This document shows, one piece after another, positions 27,239 through 37,079 of a stretch of 64,000 nt of DNA. The notes under the pieces are model-generated. The model was not told the DNA's origin. It did not search any database and worked only from the letters and a program-made list of their open reading frames with translations. The DNA is from Paludisphaera mucosa (GTDB taxonomy: Bacteria; Planctomycetota; Planctomycetia; Isosphaerales; Isosphaeraceae), in assembly GCF_029589435.1 (NCBI RefSeq), contig NZ_JARRAG010000002.1, positions 3,906,001-3,970,000 on the forward strand, in the 5' to 3' direction. A program made the position numbers and the translations under genes. Positions within the stretch are counted from its first letter, which is position 1. Each line of letters starts with the position of its first letter.

Positions 27239-28189
27239 ATGGAAATCCAGCAGCTCCGGATGTTCCTGAAAGTCGCCGAGCAGGCGAGTTTCACGAAGGC
27301 CGCGCGCGACTGCGGGGTGAGCCAGCCGGCGATCAGCCAGCAGGTCGCGAAGCTGGAGACGACGCTGGGGCGGCCCCTGTTCGAACGCCAGGGGAGGCAG
27401 GTGGCCCTGACCGAGGCGGGCGAGATGTTGCGGCGGCGGGCCTTGCAGATCGTCTCGCTCGTGGACGACACGGCGCGGCTGCTCCGCGACGACGGCGAGA
27501 CGGGCAAGATCGTGGTCTCGGCGATCCCGACGATCGCCCCCTACCTGATGCCGGGCCTGCTCGACGCCTTCCACGGCGGCCATCCCCAGGCGAGGCTCGA
27601 AGTGAACGAGGAGGTGACCGACGTCATCCTCAGGCGCTGCGCCCTGGGGGAGATCGACGTCGGCGTTTTGGCGCTGCCGGCCTCGCGCGGGTATCTGCGG
27701 TTCGAGACCCTGTTCGAGGAGGAGCTGCTGCTGGTGACGGCGGCCGACCACCCGCTCGTCGGCCGCGGGCGGGTCGAGCTGGACGACCTCCGCGACCTGC
27801 CGTTCGTCCTTTTGGACGAGGCGCATTGCCTGTCGGACGACATCCGGGGGTTCTGCCGCCGCCGCCTCTTCCAGCCCGTGACGACGGGCCGCGTCAGCCA
27901 GCTCGCGACGGTCCAGGAGCTGGTGGCGCAGGGCTTCGGGATCTCGCTCATCCCCGAGATGGCCGTCCGCCCCGACCCCGACGCCCGCCTTCGCTACCGC
28001 TCGCTCGACGGCGAGAAGCCGTTCCGCACCGTCACCGCCTGCTGGAACCCCGACCGCTACCAGTCGCGGCTGATGCTCAGCTTCCTGGAGACGGTGAAGC
28101 ACGGCCGCGACCGAAACCGCCGCTCGGGCGGCGCGGTCGCGGCCGGCGACGGGCTCAGGCCGAGCCCTTCAGCGACGCCATGTCGATGA
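27239..28189 (+). CDS. oxyR: OxyR, peroxide-sensing LysR-type regulator
   Basis: A 316-residue LysR-type regulator from the ATG at 27239, with AAGGA six bases upstream. The winged-helix DNA-binding domain is at 1-60 (AEQASFTKAARDCGVSQPAI). The peroxide switch is conserved: C197 in DEAHCLSD and C206 in IRGFC, nine residues apart as in E. coli OxyR (C199 and C208). On oxidation these form a disulfide and the protein activates peroxide defence genes. It is divergent from ahpC-ahpD. Its last 35 bases overlap the convergent alcohol dehydrogenase gene, and its C-terminus extends somewhat beyond the usual end. Confidence 0.93.
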   Translation: MEIQQLRMFLKVAEQASFTKAARDCGVSQPAISQQVAKLETTLGRPLFERQGRQVALTEAGEMLRRRALQIVSLVDDTARLLRDDGETGKIVVSAIPTIAPYLMPGLLDAFHGGHPQARLEVNEEVTDVILRRCALGEIDVGVLALPASRGYLRFETLFEEELLLVTAADHPLVGRGRVELDDLRDLPFVLLDEAHCLSDDIRGFCRRRLFQPVTTGRVSQLATVQELVAQGFGISLIPEMAVRPDPDARLRYRSLDGEKPFRTVTACWNPDRYQSRLMLSFLETVKHGRDRNRRSGGAVAAGDGLRPSPSATPCR

Positions 28190-29213
28190 CGAACCGATAC
28201 CGCACGTCCCCCTTGAGCAGGCGGTCGTAGGCGGACTCGACGTCCTGGATCTCGATGAGTTCGACGTCGCAGGTGATGCCGCGATCCGCGCAGAAGTCGA
28301 GCATCTCCTGGGTCTCGGGGATGCCGCCGATGGCCGAGCCGGCGAAGTTGCGGCGGGGCAGGATCAGGTTGAACGCCGCGACGGGCAGGGGGTGCTCCGG
28401 GGCGCCGACGAGGGTCAGGGTGCCGTCGAGCTTCAGGAGCTGCAGGTAGGCGTTGATGTCGTGCTGGGCCGAGACGCAGTCGAGGATGAAGTCGAAGCTG
28501 CGCGCCTGCGCGGCCATCGCGTCGGGGTCCTTCGAGACGACCACCTCGGCCGCTCCGAAGCGTTTGGCGTCCTCGGCCTTCTCGGGCGAGGTCGTGAACA
28601 GGACGACGTGCGCCCCGAAGGCGTGCGCGAGCTTCACCCCCATGTGGCCGAGCCCGCCCAGGCCGACGACGCCCACCTTCTGGCCGGGTCCGACCTTCCA
28701 GTGCCGCAAGGGCGAATACGTCGTGATCCCCGCGCAGAGCAGGGGGGCGGTCGCGGCCAGGTCCTTCACCTTGTCGGAGATCTTCAGGACGAACGCCTCG
28801 TCGACGACGACGTTCTCGGAATAGCCGCCGTAGGTGATGCTGCCGAGGTGCTCGTCGGGGCTGTTGTAGGTGAAGATCGTCCCGCCGACGTCGCAGTATT
28901 GCTCGAACCCCGCCCGGCAGCTCGGGCAGGTGCGGCACGAGTCGACCATGCAGCCGACGGCGGCCAGGTCCCCCTCCTTGAACTTCTTCACCGCCGAGCC
29001 GACCTTCGCGACCCGGCCCAGGATCTCGTGGCCCGGCACGCACGGGTAGACCGTGTTGCCCCACTCGTTGCGGACCTGGTGCAGGTCGGAGTGGCATACG
29101 CCGCAGTAGAGGATGTCGATGACGACGTCGGTCGGCAGGGGGTCGCGACGGTTCAGCGAGAAGGGCGAGAGGGGGGAATCGGCGGAGCGCGTGGCGAAGG
29201 CTTTGGTGCTCAT
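28155..29213 (-). CDS. Zinc-dependent NAD(P) alcohol dehydrogenase (YahK/cinnamyl-alcohol type)
   Basis: A 352-residue medium-chain dehydrogenase. The catalytic zinc site is CGVCHSDLH (C37) with GHE (H62). The structural zinc loop has four cysteines in the block ending SCRTCPSCRAGFEQYC. The cofactor fold is VGLGGLGHMG. This pattern is that of the YahK/CAD group, which reduces aldehydes, usually with NADPH. Position beside oxyR may mean a role in aldehyde stress, but only weakly so. It overlaps the end of oxyR by 35 bases. Confidence 0.92.
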   Translation of the reverse strand: MSTKAFATRSADSPLSPFSLNRRDPLPTDVVIDILYCGVCHSDLHQVRNEWGNTVYPCVPGHEILGRVAKVGSAVKKFKEGDLAAVGCMVDSCRTCPSCRAGFEQYCDVGGTIFTYNSPDEHLGSITYGGYSENVVVDEAFVLKISDKVKDLAATAPLLCAGITTYSPLRHWKVGPGQKVGVVGLGGLGHMGVKLAHAFGAHVVLFTTSPEKAEDAKRFGAAEVVVSKDPDAMAAQARSFDFILDCVSAQHDINAYLQLLKLDGTLTLVGAPEHPLPVAAFNLILPRRNFAGSAIGGIPETQEMLDFCADRGITCDVELIEIQDVESAYDRLLKGDVRYRFVIDMASLKGSA

Positions 29214-29321
29214 TCGGGGGATCCTGGGCCGGAGGGCGACGCCCCGTCGCGATGGGACGCGCGGGGCTGCGGGCTGCGGGAGCCCGTTTCAGACCGCATT
29301 GTAAGAGCCCGCGGCCCCGAG

Positions 29322-29990
29322 TCAAAGCGACCCGACGTCGACGACGGCGAGGCCCTCGTCGGTCAGCTCGAGCACGATCGGCCGATTCGCGGGCCGATAA
29401 TCCTCGCCCAGGTACGAGGCGTTCGCGAACGTCGTCGGGCCGATCCGGTAGACGCCGTAGCCCGAATGGATGTGGCCCGCGACGGCCAGGCGGGGCCGCA
29501 CCGACTCGATCCGCCGCAAGAGGCTCGGCGACCCGACGGGTCCCCGCGGCGTGGGGTCGCCGTGGCCGAACGGCGGGCCGTGCAGGAGGAGCACGTCGGT
29601 CCCTCCGGGGATCAGGTCCCACTTCGCGGCCAGGTCCTCCTCGTCGAGGTTGAACGCCCAGTCGAAGAACGTCGGCTGCCACGGCGAGCCCCAGATCGCG
29701 AGCCCGCCGCAGGTCGTCCCCGAGTCTTGCAGATACGTCCAGCGCAGGGGGACGTCGAAGGTCGCCGCGCCCTCCTGGAAGACGAAATCGTGGTTGCCCG
29801 CCACCCCCACGACGGTCGTCTTCGCCGGCAGCCCCTCCAGCCAGGCCCGGAAGCTCGCGTCGAGCCAGCGGCGGCCCCGTTCCGGCCGGTGGGCCCGCAG
29901 CGGCACGAGGTCGCCGGCGAGCAGGAGGAGGTCGCAGTCGGGGATGACGGGGAGGTGGCCGTGCAGGTCGGCGGTGCAGCAGATCCTCAT
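29322..29990 (-). CDS. Calcineurin-like metallophosphoesterase
   Basis: A 222-residue protein with the metal-binding set of this superfamily in order: ADLHGH (7-12), AGDLVP, GNHDF, LLHGPP and GHIHSGYG. It has no signal peptide, so it acts in the cytoplasm. The best match is the small phosphoesterase group with a UPF0046-like layout; the substrate is unknown. It lies 108 bases upstream of the alcohol dehydrogenase gene on the same strand. Confidence 0.88.
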   Translation of the reverse strand: MRICCTADLHGHLPVIPDCDLLLLAGDLVPLRAHRPERGRRWLDASFRAWLEGLPAKTTVVGVAGNHDFVFQEGAATFDVPLRWTYLQDSGTTCGGLAIWGSPWQPTFFDWAFNLDEEDLAAKWDLIPGGTDVLLLHGPPFGHGDPTPRGPVGSPSLLRRIESVRPRLAVAGHIHSGYGVYRIGPTTFANASYLGEDYRPANRPIVLELTDEGLAVVDVGSL

Positions 29991-30129
29991 GTCGTCGCCT
30001 TCCTCGTCGTCCGTCTCGAACGGCGTTTCGAGATTGCGGCCGAGGCGGGGCCCCCCGGCGGGACCACGTCGCGTCGCCGCCGGAGGCCCCGGCGACCCGA
30101 CCGCGGGGGAGGCTCGGCCGCGACCATGG

Positions 30130-30960
30130 TCACCGCGAGGCGTCGCGTCCGGGGGGCCGGGCGGGCGGCCCGTCCGGCCTGGTCGGACGGGCCTCGACGC
30201 GGCTCCAGAAGGCGTCGTCGACGGCGGGCTCGAATTCCTTGAGCCGCGCCTTCATGCGGGCGACCTTCCGGGCCAGGATCGGATCGAGCCCGGCGCGGCG
30301 GGCGACCTCGCGGGGGGCGACGAGCAGGCGGGCGAAGACCTCGGCCTTGTCCTCCTCGACGCCGGCCGTGGCGTAGGTCGTGAGGAACCCGGGGTGCTTG
30401 TCGGTGAAGAGCGAGCCGAGGGCGTCGCCCTGCACGTCCTTCCCGCCGGGCCCGTAGCGGAACCCGGGCGGGTTGAGGGCGGCCCAGGCGTCGTCGCGGT
30501 AGACCTCGCCGTCGTCGCGGTAGTCGACCAGGTGGAAGAACTCGTGGTGGATCGCCGTGCGCTGATACGTCGGGCTGTAGTCGCCCCGGGCGACGTCCAG
30601 GTAGAGGGCGTCGTGCCAGAAGTCGGGGATCGCCCCGCGGAGCTGGCCGTCGAACGCCAGGCCGGACCCGAGGACGACCCGCTTGAGCCTCGACCGCCGC
30701 ACGAGGGCCGGCGGATAGACGGCGAACTCCTCGGCGAAGAGCGCGGCGAACCGGGCCGTCGCGTCGCCGCTCGGCCGGGCCGTGATCGGCCCGAACGGGG
30801 TCTCGACGCGGAGGTCGGCGGTCCGGCCGACGACCTCGATCCCGGCCGCGGCGGCCAGGCGGTCGAGGCCCTGGCCCGTGATCGGGGCCTCGCCCTCCGC
30901 GACGGCCGCGGCGGCCCCCGACGAGGCCAGGACGGCGAGCAGGAAGATCATCGATCGCAT
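30130..30960 (-). CDS. Putative secreted zinc metallopeptidase
   Basis: A 276-residue protein with a signal peptide (about 1-21, ending AAAAVAEG). It contains HEFFHLVD at 139-146, a gluzincin-type HExxH motif, and a later EEDKAEVFARLL that could give the third ligand. The overall layout resembles the putative zinc-binding metallopeptidase groups found in Bacteroidetes and Planctomycetes. No pro-domain is evident. The tail is Pro/Arg-rich. Peptidase activity is inferred from the motif only. Confidence 0.65.
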   Translation of the reverse strand: MRSMIFLLAVLASSGAAAAVAEGEAPITGQGLDRLAAAAGIEVVGRTADLRVETPFGPITARPSGDATARFAALFAEEFAVYPPALVRRSRLKRVVLGSGLAFDGQLRGAIPDFWHDALYLDVARGDYSPTYQRTAIHHEFFHLVDYRDDGEVYRDDAWAALNPPGFRYGPGGKDVQGDALGSLFTDKHPGFLTTYATAGVEEDKAEVFARLLVAPREVARRAGLDPILARKVARMKARLKEFEPAVDDAFWSRVEARPTRPDGPPARPPGRDASR

Positions 30961-31175
30961 GGCCGGTCCCTCGGGATCCTGGGCGGCGCGTCGCCGCCCT
31001 CGCTTCGAATGTAACTCACCCGCCGGCCCGGGGGGAACTCGGCCCGGCCCGTCGCTTCGGGCGGCCTCGCGAAATCAGGGAAGACGTCGCGACCCCGGGG
31101 CGGGTACGATGATCCGCTTCGATCGGCCGTCGGGCCGTCCCGGTTCGTCCCCAGAGATAAGGGCGTCGCGTCGCT

Positions 31176-32264
<1,089 letters not shown>

Positions 32265-32675
32265 TCCGACCTTGATAACGGACCCGGGGCGAGGGACGCC
32301 GGCCGGCGGCCCCGCCCCGCGAGCCTGCGCGGAGGCCGGCTTCGATCGGGTCCGGTTGGGTTCGTCGGCCGCCAGTCGGGCGGGCGAACCGTCGTCGGAA
32401 CACCTTATATTTCCGAAACTTGCGCCCGGACCGGCCAGACGCCGATTGGGTTCGATCGTTCAAATCGCATCATCGTTTTCGTGGCCTCCGCGGGCGAGGG
32501 ACGTCGGCCGCACGGCGAAGGCCCCCTCGGCGCGCGACGGCCCCCAAGAGAGCATGCTCACGTTTGCGACTTGCGTACGAGGAATCCGACGACTTCGTCC
32601 TTCTCCCCTCGTGGGAGAAGAAGGATCCGCCCGGGGGATGCTGGGGCGTGGGCTCGTCAGGGCCTATCAGCCGGC
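32265..32675. other. Gap after ychF
   Basis: About 410 bases. It contains a lower-GC stretch near 32400-32420 (CACCTTATATTTCCGAAAC) and a decayed copy of the palindromic repeat at 32599-32645. Open frames here are short and Arg/Pro-rich; I call none. Confidence 0.45.
32599..32645. repeat. Dispersed palindromic repeat, decayed copy D
   Basis: The hairpin CTTCTCCC-ctcgt-GGGAGAAG (32600-32620) is intact, but the GGCC hairpin and GGATGAGGGG tail are changed to a GGATCCGCCCGGGGGATG-like sequence. It lies between the convergent ends of ychF (32264) and the unknown gene at 32676. Confidence 0.6.
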
Positions 32676-33227
32676 CTATTCCACGAGCCAAGCCGGCACG
32701 ATGGACAGGGAGGCTAGGAGATCGTCGTCCGTCTGGAGGCTGCCGACGACCTCTCGGAGTACGATGATTACAGCCTGCTCGGTCAATTCCTGCGAGGCTG
32801 TCAGGGCCTCATGAAGCCGGTCGACGAACTGATCGTACTCGTCGAATTGCTGCGGGCCGGCGGCCGTCAGGTGACGACCCAGACGGCCGCCATCGGGCAG
32901 GGAATAACCGTAGAGTTCGAAGCGGTCGGCGTGGATGACGAACGGCGGCGGGCCGCCGGGAGGTGTGAGCCATCGGCCGAACAGATCGCCCATGGACCAG
33001 AGGTCCGACCACTCGATGAAATGGACGACCGGTGGAAAGAGCGAGTTGGCACGCAGCCGGTCGGCGAAGGCGTCCACCTGGACGCGGACGCTCGAAGGCC
33101 ACTGATCGTTGGACCATTCTTCGGGCTCAGCGGTTTGGCGTGCAGCAGCCCACCCCTGCAGACGCCGTAAGATCACGTCCGCCGCGATGCCGCCGACTTT
33201 CGCGATCGTGATCCGTTGCGTCGCCAA
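32676..33227 (-). CDS. Protein of unknown function
   Basis: A 183-residue protein, likely starting at the TTG at 33227 (MATQRITIAKVGGIAAD...), after a GAGAGG-type site; the longer ATG frame adds 67 residues of Arg-rich, low-quality sequence. The body has balanced composition, with aromatic blocks (VVHFIEWSDLWSMGDLFGRW, FVIHADRFELYGYSLPDGG) and an acidic C-terminus. There is no signal peptide or membrane span. I recognise no family. Base composition is slightly less GC-rich than its neighbours. Confidence 0.6.
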   Translation of the reverse strand: MATQRITIAKVGGIAADVILRRLQGWAAARQTAEPEEWSNDQWPSSVRVQVDAFADRLRANSLFPPVVHFIEWSDLWSMGDLFGRWLTPPGGPPPFVIHADRFELYGYSLPDGGRLGRHLTAAGPQQFDEYDQFVDRLHEALTASQELTEQAVIIVLREVVGSLQTDDDLLASLSIVPAWLVE

Positions 33228-33603
33228 AGTGGACCCGCCTCTCCGCCGTAGAGCTCCAACCGCGACACGTCGGCCTGCTGAGCCGAGCGCCGATCCTATC
33301 AAATTCGGCCTCCCTGATCGACGCTGACCGTCCTCATGCTGATGAGGCTCGGCGTCGTCGAGGAGGGCGGTTTTCGCTGGAGCGGGCATTCGGCTTCGCC
33401 GGAAGCCGCGCTCGATCCAGGGCCTCATCGTCCAGCCCGGCTCGGTACGTCCGATGACAGATTAAGATGGCGCGCCGGCCGGTAATGCCGCCGCCGGGCC
33501 GCCGAGCGATTGCAGACCTGGGGCGGGGGCCGCACAATATTCGGGCGGGCGGGGCGAAGGCCTGGAGTGGCGGGAGACGACGCGGCCTCGACATCGGTGG
33601 TCA
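33228..33603. other. Divergent gap before the ABC-2 cluster
   Basis: About 375 bases between the unknown gene and the first ABC ATPase gene. I see no RNA gene, repeat copy or strong promoter boxes. Stretches on both strands stay open by chance and code Arg/Pro-rich frames. Confidence 0.4.
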
Positions 33604-34515
33604 ATGCTGATCGAGCTGGAAGACCTGACCAAGACGTACGGGGCGGTGACGGCGCTGGCGGGGCTCACGCTCTCGCTCCCCGAGGGGGCCGTGGGGCTGC
33701 TCGGGCCCAACGGGGCGGGCAAGACGACGATGATCCGCAGCCTGCTGGGGCTCGTGCGGGTCGACTCGGGCCGGGGCCGCGTGCTGGGCATGGACATCGC
33801 CCATCAGGCCCTGGAGATCCGCCAGGCGATCGGCTTCGTGCCCGAGGACGAGTGCCTCTTCCCCGCCGTCACGGGCGTGCAGTTCGTCGGCTACGCGGGC
33901 GAGCTGGTCGGGATGTCGCCGCGCGACGCGATCCGCCGCTCGCACGAGGTCCTCGACTACGTCGGCCTGGGCGAGGCCCGCTACCGCCGCGTCGAGTCGT
34001 ACTCGACCGGGATGAAGCAGCGGCTCAAGATCGCCTCGGGGATCGTCCACGACCCGAAGCTCCTGATCCTCGACGAGCCGACCAACGGCATGGACCCGGC
34101 CGGCCGCGAGGAGATCCTCGCCCTCTGCCGCGACCTCTCGCGGTCCAAGGGGATGAACCTGCTCGTCTGCAGCCACCTGCTGCCGGACGTCGAGGCGGTC
34201 TGCGAGTACATCGTCGTCATCGGCCGGGGCAAGCTCCTGGCCGAGGGCCGGCTCGAAGAGTTGAAGAAGCCCCACACCAACGAGTACGAACTGCGGGTCC
34301 GCGGCGACCACGACCGGTTCGCCGGCCTGCTGGCCGGCCGCGGCGTGAGGGCCGAGGCGGTCGACGGCCACCTGCGGGTCGCCCTGCCGGAAGGCGCGGG
34401 GGTGGCGACGCTCTGGGAGGCGGCCGAGGAGGCCTCCGAGCAGATCCGCCTGCTGCGGCCGCGCCGGAGCACGCTGGAAGAGGTCTTCATGCAGGCCGTC
34501 GGGGGGGCGAGCTGA
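33604..34515 (+). CDS. ABC-2 transporter ATP-binding protein
   Basis: A 303-residue ATPase that powers the permease next to it. Walker A is GPNGAGKTT (34-42), the signature is YSTGMKQRLKIA, and Walker B is LLILDEPTNGMD. The C-terminal extension (about 215-303) is typical of ABC-2 exporter ATPases of the CcmA/NatA class. It is translationally coupled to the permease: its TGA overlaps the next ATG (TGATG). Exported substrate unknown. Confidence 0.93.
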   Translation: MLIELEDLTKTYGAVTALAGLTLSLPEGAVGLLGPNGAGKTTMIRSLLGLVRVDSGRGRVLGMDIAHQALEIRQAIGFVPEDECLFPAVTGVQFVGYAGELVGMSPRDAIRRSHEVLDYVGLGEARYRRVESYSTGMKQRLKIASGIVHDPKLLILDEPTNGMDPAGREEILALCRDLSRSKGMNLLVCSHLLPDVEAVCEYIVVIGRGKLLAEGRLEELKKPHTNEYELRVRGDHDRFAGLLAGRGVRAEAVDGHLRVALPEGAGVATLWEAAEEASEQIRLLRPRRSTLEEVFMQAVGGAS

Positions 34516-35612
34516 TGCCGATCCTGGATCAAGGCTACCAGCACTGGGACGGCCGGCTCGCCGGCCACGCCTTGCGCTGGCTGACGATCACGCGCCAGGG
34601 GGTCCGGGCCCAGCTCAAGAACCGCTGGCTGATCACGACGCTGGTCGGGGCCCTCGCCCCCGCGCTGGTGCTGGCGGCCTTCCTGATCCTCTGGGGGCTG
34701 TTCGAGCAGAAGTCGGCGATCCTGACGCCGATCCTCTTCCTCTTCCAGGGCCTTCCCGAGGAGATCAAGGCCGGGCCGAAGGCGTTCCGCACGACGTTCT
34801 GGACGCTCGCCTACGCCCAGTTCTTCCAGGTCCAGCTCTTCTTCAGCTTCCTGCTGGTGATGATCGTGGGCCCGGACCTGATCAGCCAGGACCTGCGGTT
34901 CAACGCGCTGCCGCTGTACCTCTCGCGGCCGCTGCGGCGGGTCGACTACTTCCTGGGGAAGTTCGGCGTGATCGCCGCGTTCCTGCTGGCGGTGACGCTG
35001 GTCCCGGCGGTGCTGGCGTACCTGATCGGGCTGGCCTTCAGCCTCGACCCGGCGATGCTCCGCGACACCTGGCGGGTGCTGGCGGCGTCGGTGGCGATCA
35101 GCCTGATCGTGACGGCCTCGACGGGCCTGCTGATGCTGGCCTTCTCGTCGCTCTCGCGGAACTCCCGATACGTGACGGCGATGTGGGTCGGCGTCTGGAT
35201 GCTCGGCGGCGCCGCGTCCGACGCGCTGCGGTCGGCCGTCGGAAGCGAGTGGGCCCCGCTGGCGTCGTACTCGGCCGACCTCGTCTCGGTGGGCGACGCC
35301 CTCTTCGACACCGACGCCGAATGGACCCGCCTGACCGGGCTGTTCCGGGCCGGCCAGGACGCCGTTCTCAACGGCCCCGGGGGCGGCTCGCGGGGACGTC
35401 CCCGGATGTTCCCCTTCCCATTCGGCCCCCGCCGGCCGCGGATCGATCCACCACCGCCCCCGCCCGACGCGCCGACGCCGCCGGGCCTTGAGAACGATTC
35501 GAAATCGCGACGCCCCGACTGGAGATGGTCGGCCGCCGTGCTGGCGGGCCTGGGCGTGGCGTCGGTGGTCGTCCTGTCCACGCGGGTCCGCTCGCTCGAT
35601 CGACTGAAGTAA
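34515..35612 (+). CDS. ABC-2 type permease
   Basis: A 365-residue membrane protein. Spans lie near 43-66 (ITTLVGALAPALVLAAFLIL), 105-130, 160-180 and 195-220, with a C-terminal span just before the end (SAAVLAGLGVASVVVLS). A Pro/Arg-rich loop (FPFGPRRPRIDPPPPPPD) precedes the last helix. The DLISQDLRFNALPLYLSRPL block is typical of ABC-2 permeases. It shares one base with the upstream ATPase gene and is 18 bases before the second ATPase. Confidence 0.88.
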   Translation: MPILDQGYQHWDGRLAGHALRWLTITRQGVRAQLKNRWLITTLVGALAPALVLAAFLILWGLFEQKSAILTPILFLFQGLPEEIKAGPKAFRTTFWTLAYAQFFQVQLFFSFLLVMIVGPDLISQDLRFNALPLYLSRPLRRVDYFLGKFGVIAAFLLAVTLVPAVLAYLIGLAFSLDPAMLRDTWRVLAASVAISLIVTASTGLLMLAFSSLSRNSRYVTAMWVGVWMLGGAASDALRSAVGSEWAPLASYSADLVSVGDALFDTDAEWTRLTGLFRAGQDAVLNGPGGGSRGRPRMFPFPFGPRRPRIDPPPPPPDAPTPPGLENDSKSRRPDWRWSAAVLAGLGVASVVVLSTRVRSLDRLK

Positions 35613-35630
35613 AGAGGGAGACGACCCGCG

Positions 35631-36581
35631 ATGAGCCCGACGGAGGCGCCCGAAAAGCCGGCGGTGGTCGAGTTCCGATCGACCTCGAAGTGGTACGGCC
35701 AGGTGATCGGGGTGAACAACCTTTCGCTGCGGATCGGCCCCGGCGTGACGGGGCTGCTCGGCCCCAACGGCGCGGGGAAGAGCACGCTGCTGCAACTGGC
35801 GACCGGCCAGCTCCGCCCCAGCCAGGGGGAGGTCCGGGTGCTGGGCGTCCGGCCCTGGAGCAACGCCGGGCTCAACCGCTACATCGGCCTCTGCCCCGAG
35901 CAGGACGCGATGTTCGAGTGGATGACCGGCCGCGGCTTCCTCCGCGCCTGCGGCTCGCTCGCCGGCCTGGGCCGCAAGGCCGCGCGTCAGGCGGCCGACC
36001 GGGTCCTCGAACAGGTCAAGATGACGGCCGCCGCCGACCGCCCGGTCCGGGGCTATTCCAAGGGCATGCGGCAGCGCACGAAGCTCGCCCAGGCGCTCAT
36101 CCACGACCCCCAGGTCCTGTTCCTCGACGAGCCCCTGACGGGCACCGACCCCGTGGCGCGGCACGAGCTGATGGAGCTGGTCGCGGGCCTCGCCAAGCAG
36201 GGGCGGACGATCCTGGTCTCCAGCCACGTCTTGTACGAGGTCCAGACGCTGACGTCGCAGATCGTGCTGATGAACCGGGGCCGGCTCGTCGCGTTCGGCG
36301 ACGTCCGCCAGATCCGCGACCTGATCGACGCCCACCCCCACCGGATCGTCCTCAAAGGGCCCGACCGCCGGGCGCTGGCCGCCAAGCTCGTGCGCTGGGA
36401 CGACGTCGAGGGGGTCGAGCTGCCCCGCGACGAACGCTCCATCGTCGTCGAGACCCGCGCGCCCGACCGCTTCTACCAGCGCCTGCCCCAGCTCGCCCGC
36501 GAGGCCGACGCCCCCATCGAGGAGATCTACTCCGACGACGACAACCTGGAATCCGTCTTCAAGTACCTGGTGAATCCGTGA
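35631..36581 (+). CDS. ABC transporter ATP-binding protein, second ATPase of the cluster
   Basis: A 316-residue ATPase with AGAGGGAG upstream of its ATG. Walker A is GPNGAGKST, the signature is YSKGMRQRTKLA and Walker B is VLFLDEPLTGTD. Like the first ATPase it has a C-terminal extension of the ABC-2 type (DRFYQRLPQLAREAD). It most likely drives the second permease, at 37080, whose gene is separated from it by a small antisense gene. Confidence 0.93.
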   Translation: MSPTEAPEKPAVVEFRSTSKWYGQVIGVNNLSLRIGPGVTGLLGPNGAGKSTLLQLATGQLRPSQGEVRVLGVRPWSNAGLNRYIGLCPEQDAMFEWMTGRGFLRACGSLAGLGRKAARQAADRVLEQVKMTAAADRPVRGYSKGMRQRTKLAQALIHDPQVLFLDEPLTGTDPVARHELMELVAGLAKQGRTILVSSHVLYEVQTLTSQIVLMNRGRLVAFGDVRQIRDLIDAHPHRIVLKGPDRRALAAKLVRWDDVEGVELPRDERSIVVETRAPDRFYQRLPQLAREADAPIEEIYSDDDNLESVFKYLVNP

Positions 36582-36607
36582 GTCTCGCGTCCGCCGCTAC
36601 GAGCCCT

Positions 36608-36916
36608 TCACCGGCGCTGGAGGAAATGGGGGAGGGTCGCTTCCAAAACGACGCCGTCGATCGGCGCTTCGGAGATAGGCCTGTTGCGGAGCCAGGCCCG
36701 GAAGACGCCGATGATCCAGACCACGGACCAGACGATCGCCGGAATGATCAAGCCGAAGACGGTTTCTCGGATGTTCGAGTGCTTGAGTCGGGCGACGAGG
36801 AGGGCGGCGATCACGACCACCGCCATCAACCAGCCGATGCTGCGAAACCGGGCCGACGGTCGAGGCTTGGCGCCGCCTCCCGCCGACTCGACCTGACGGA
36901 TTCGGTCTGCGTCCAT
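36608..36916 (-). CDS. Small two-helix membrane protein, antisense within the ABC cluster
   Basis: A 102-residue protein on the strand opposite to the ABC genes. After a short polar start (MDADRIRQVESAGGG) it has two hydrophobic helices, at about 26-43 (SIGWLMAVVVIAALLVARL) and 52-72 (VFGLIIPAIVWSVVWIIGVF), then a charged tail. Longer in-frame starts add implausible sequence. The regular helix pattern and the lack of a good competing frame support it. Function unknown. Confidence 0.6.
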   Translation of the reverse strand: MDADRIRQVESAGGGAKPRPSARFRSIGWLMAVVVIAALLVARLKHSNIRETVFGLIIPAIVWSVVWIIGVFRAWLRNRPISEAPIDGVVLEATLPHFLQRR

Positions 36917-37079
36917 GGCTTCGACTTTCGTGAGAGGGTGAACGTCCCTCGGGGACCCTGCGGGATGTACGACGAGGCGGCGACGACGTATTCGTCGCAT
37001 CTCGTTCCCTGATTGGCAACGATCTGCGTCCATTTTGCGGCCAGGAACGACGACCCGAGTGCAGGTTTCCGGAGAATCC

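Noticed and set aside
33981-36341. 786-codon minus-strand open frame over the ABC genes
   Set aside because: Opposite three ABC genes whose Walker and signature motifs are intact. The product is Arg/His/Gln/Asp-rich with no domain.
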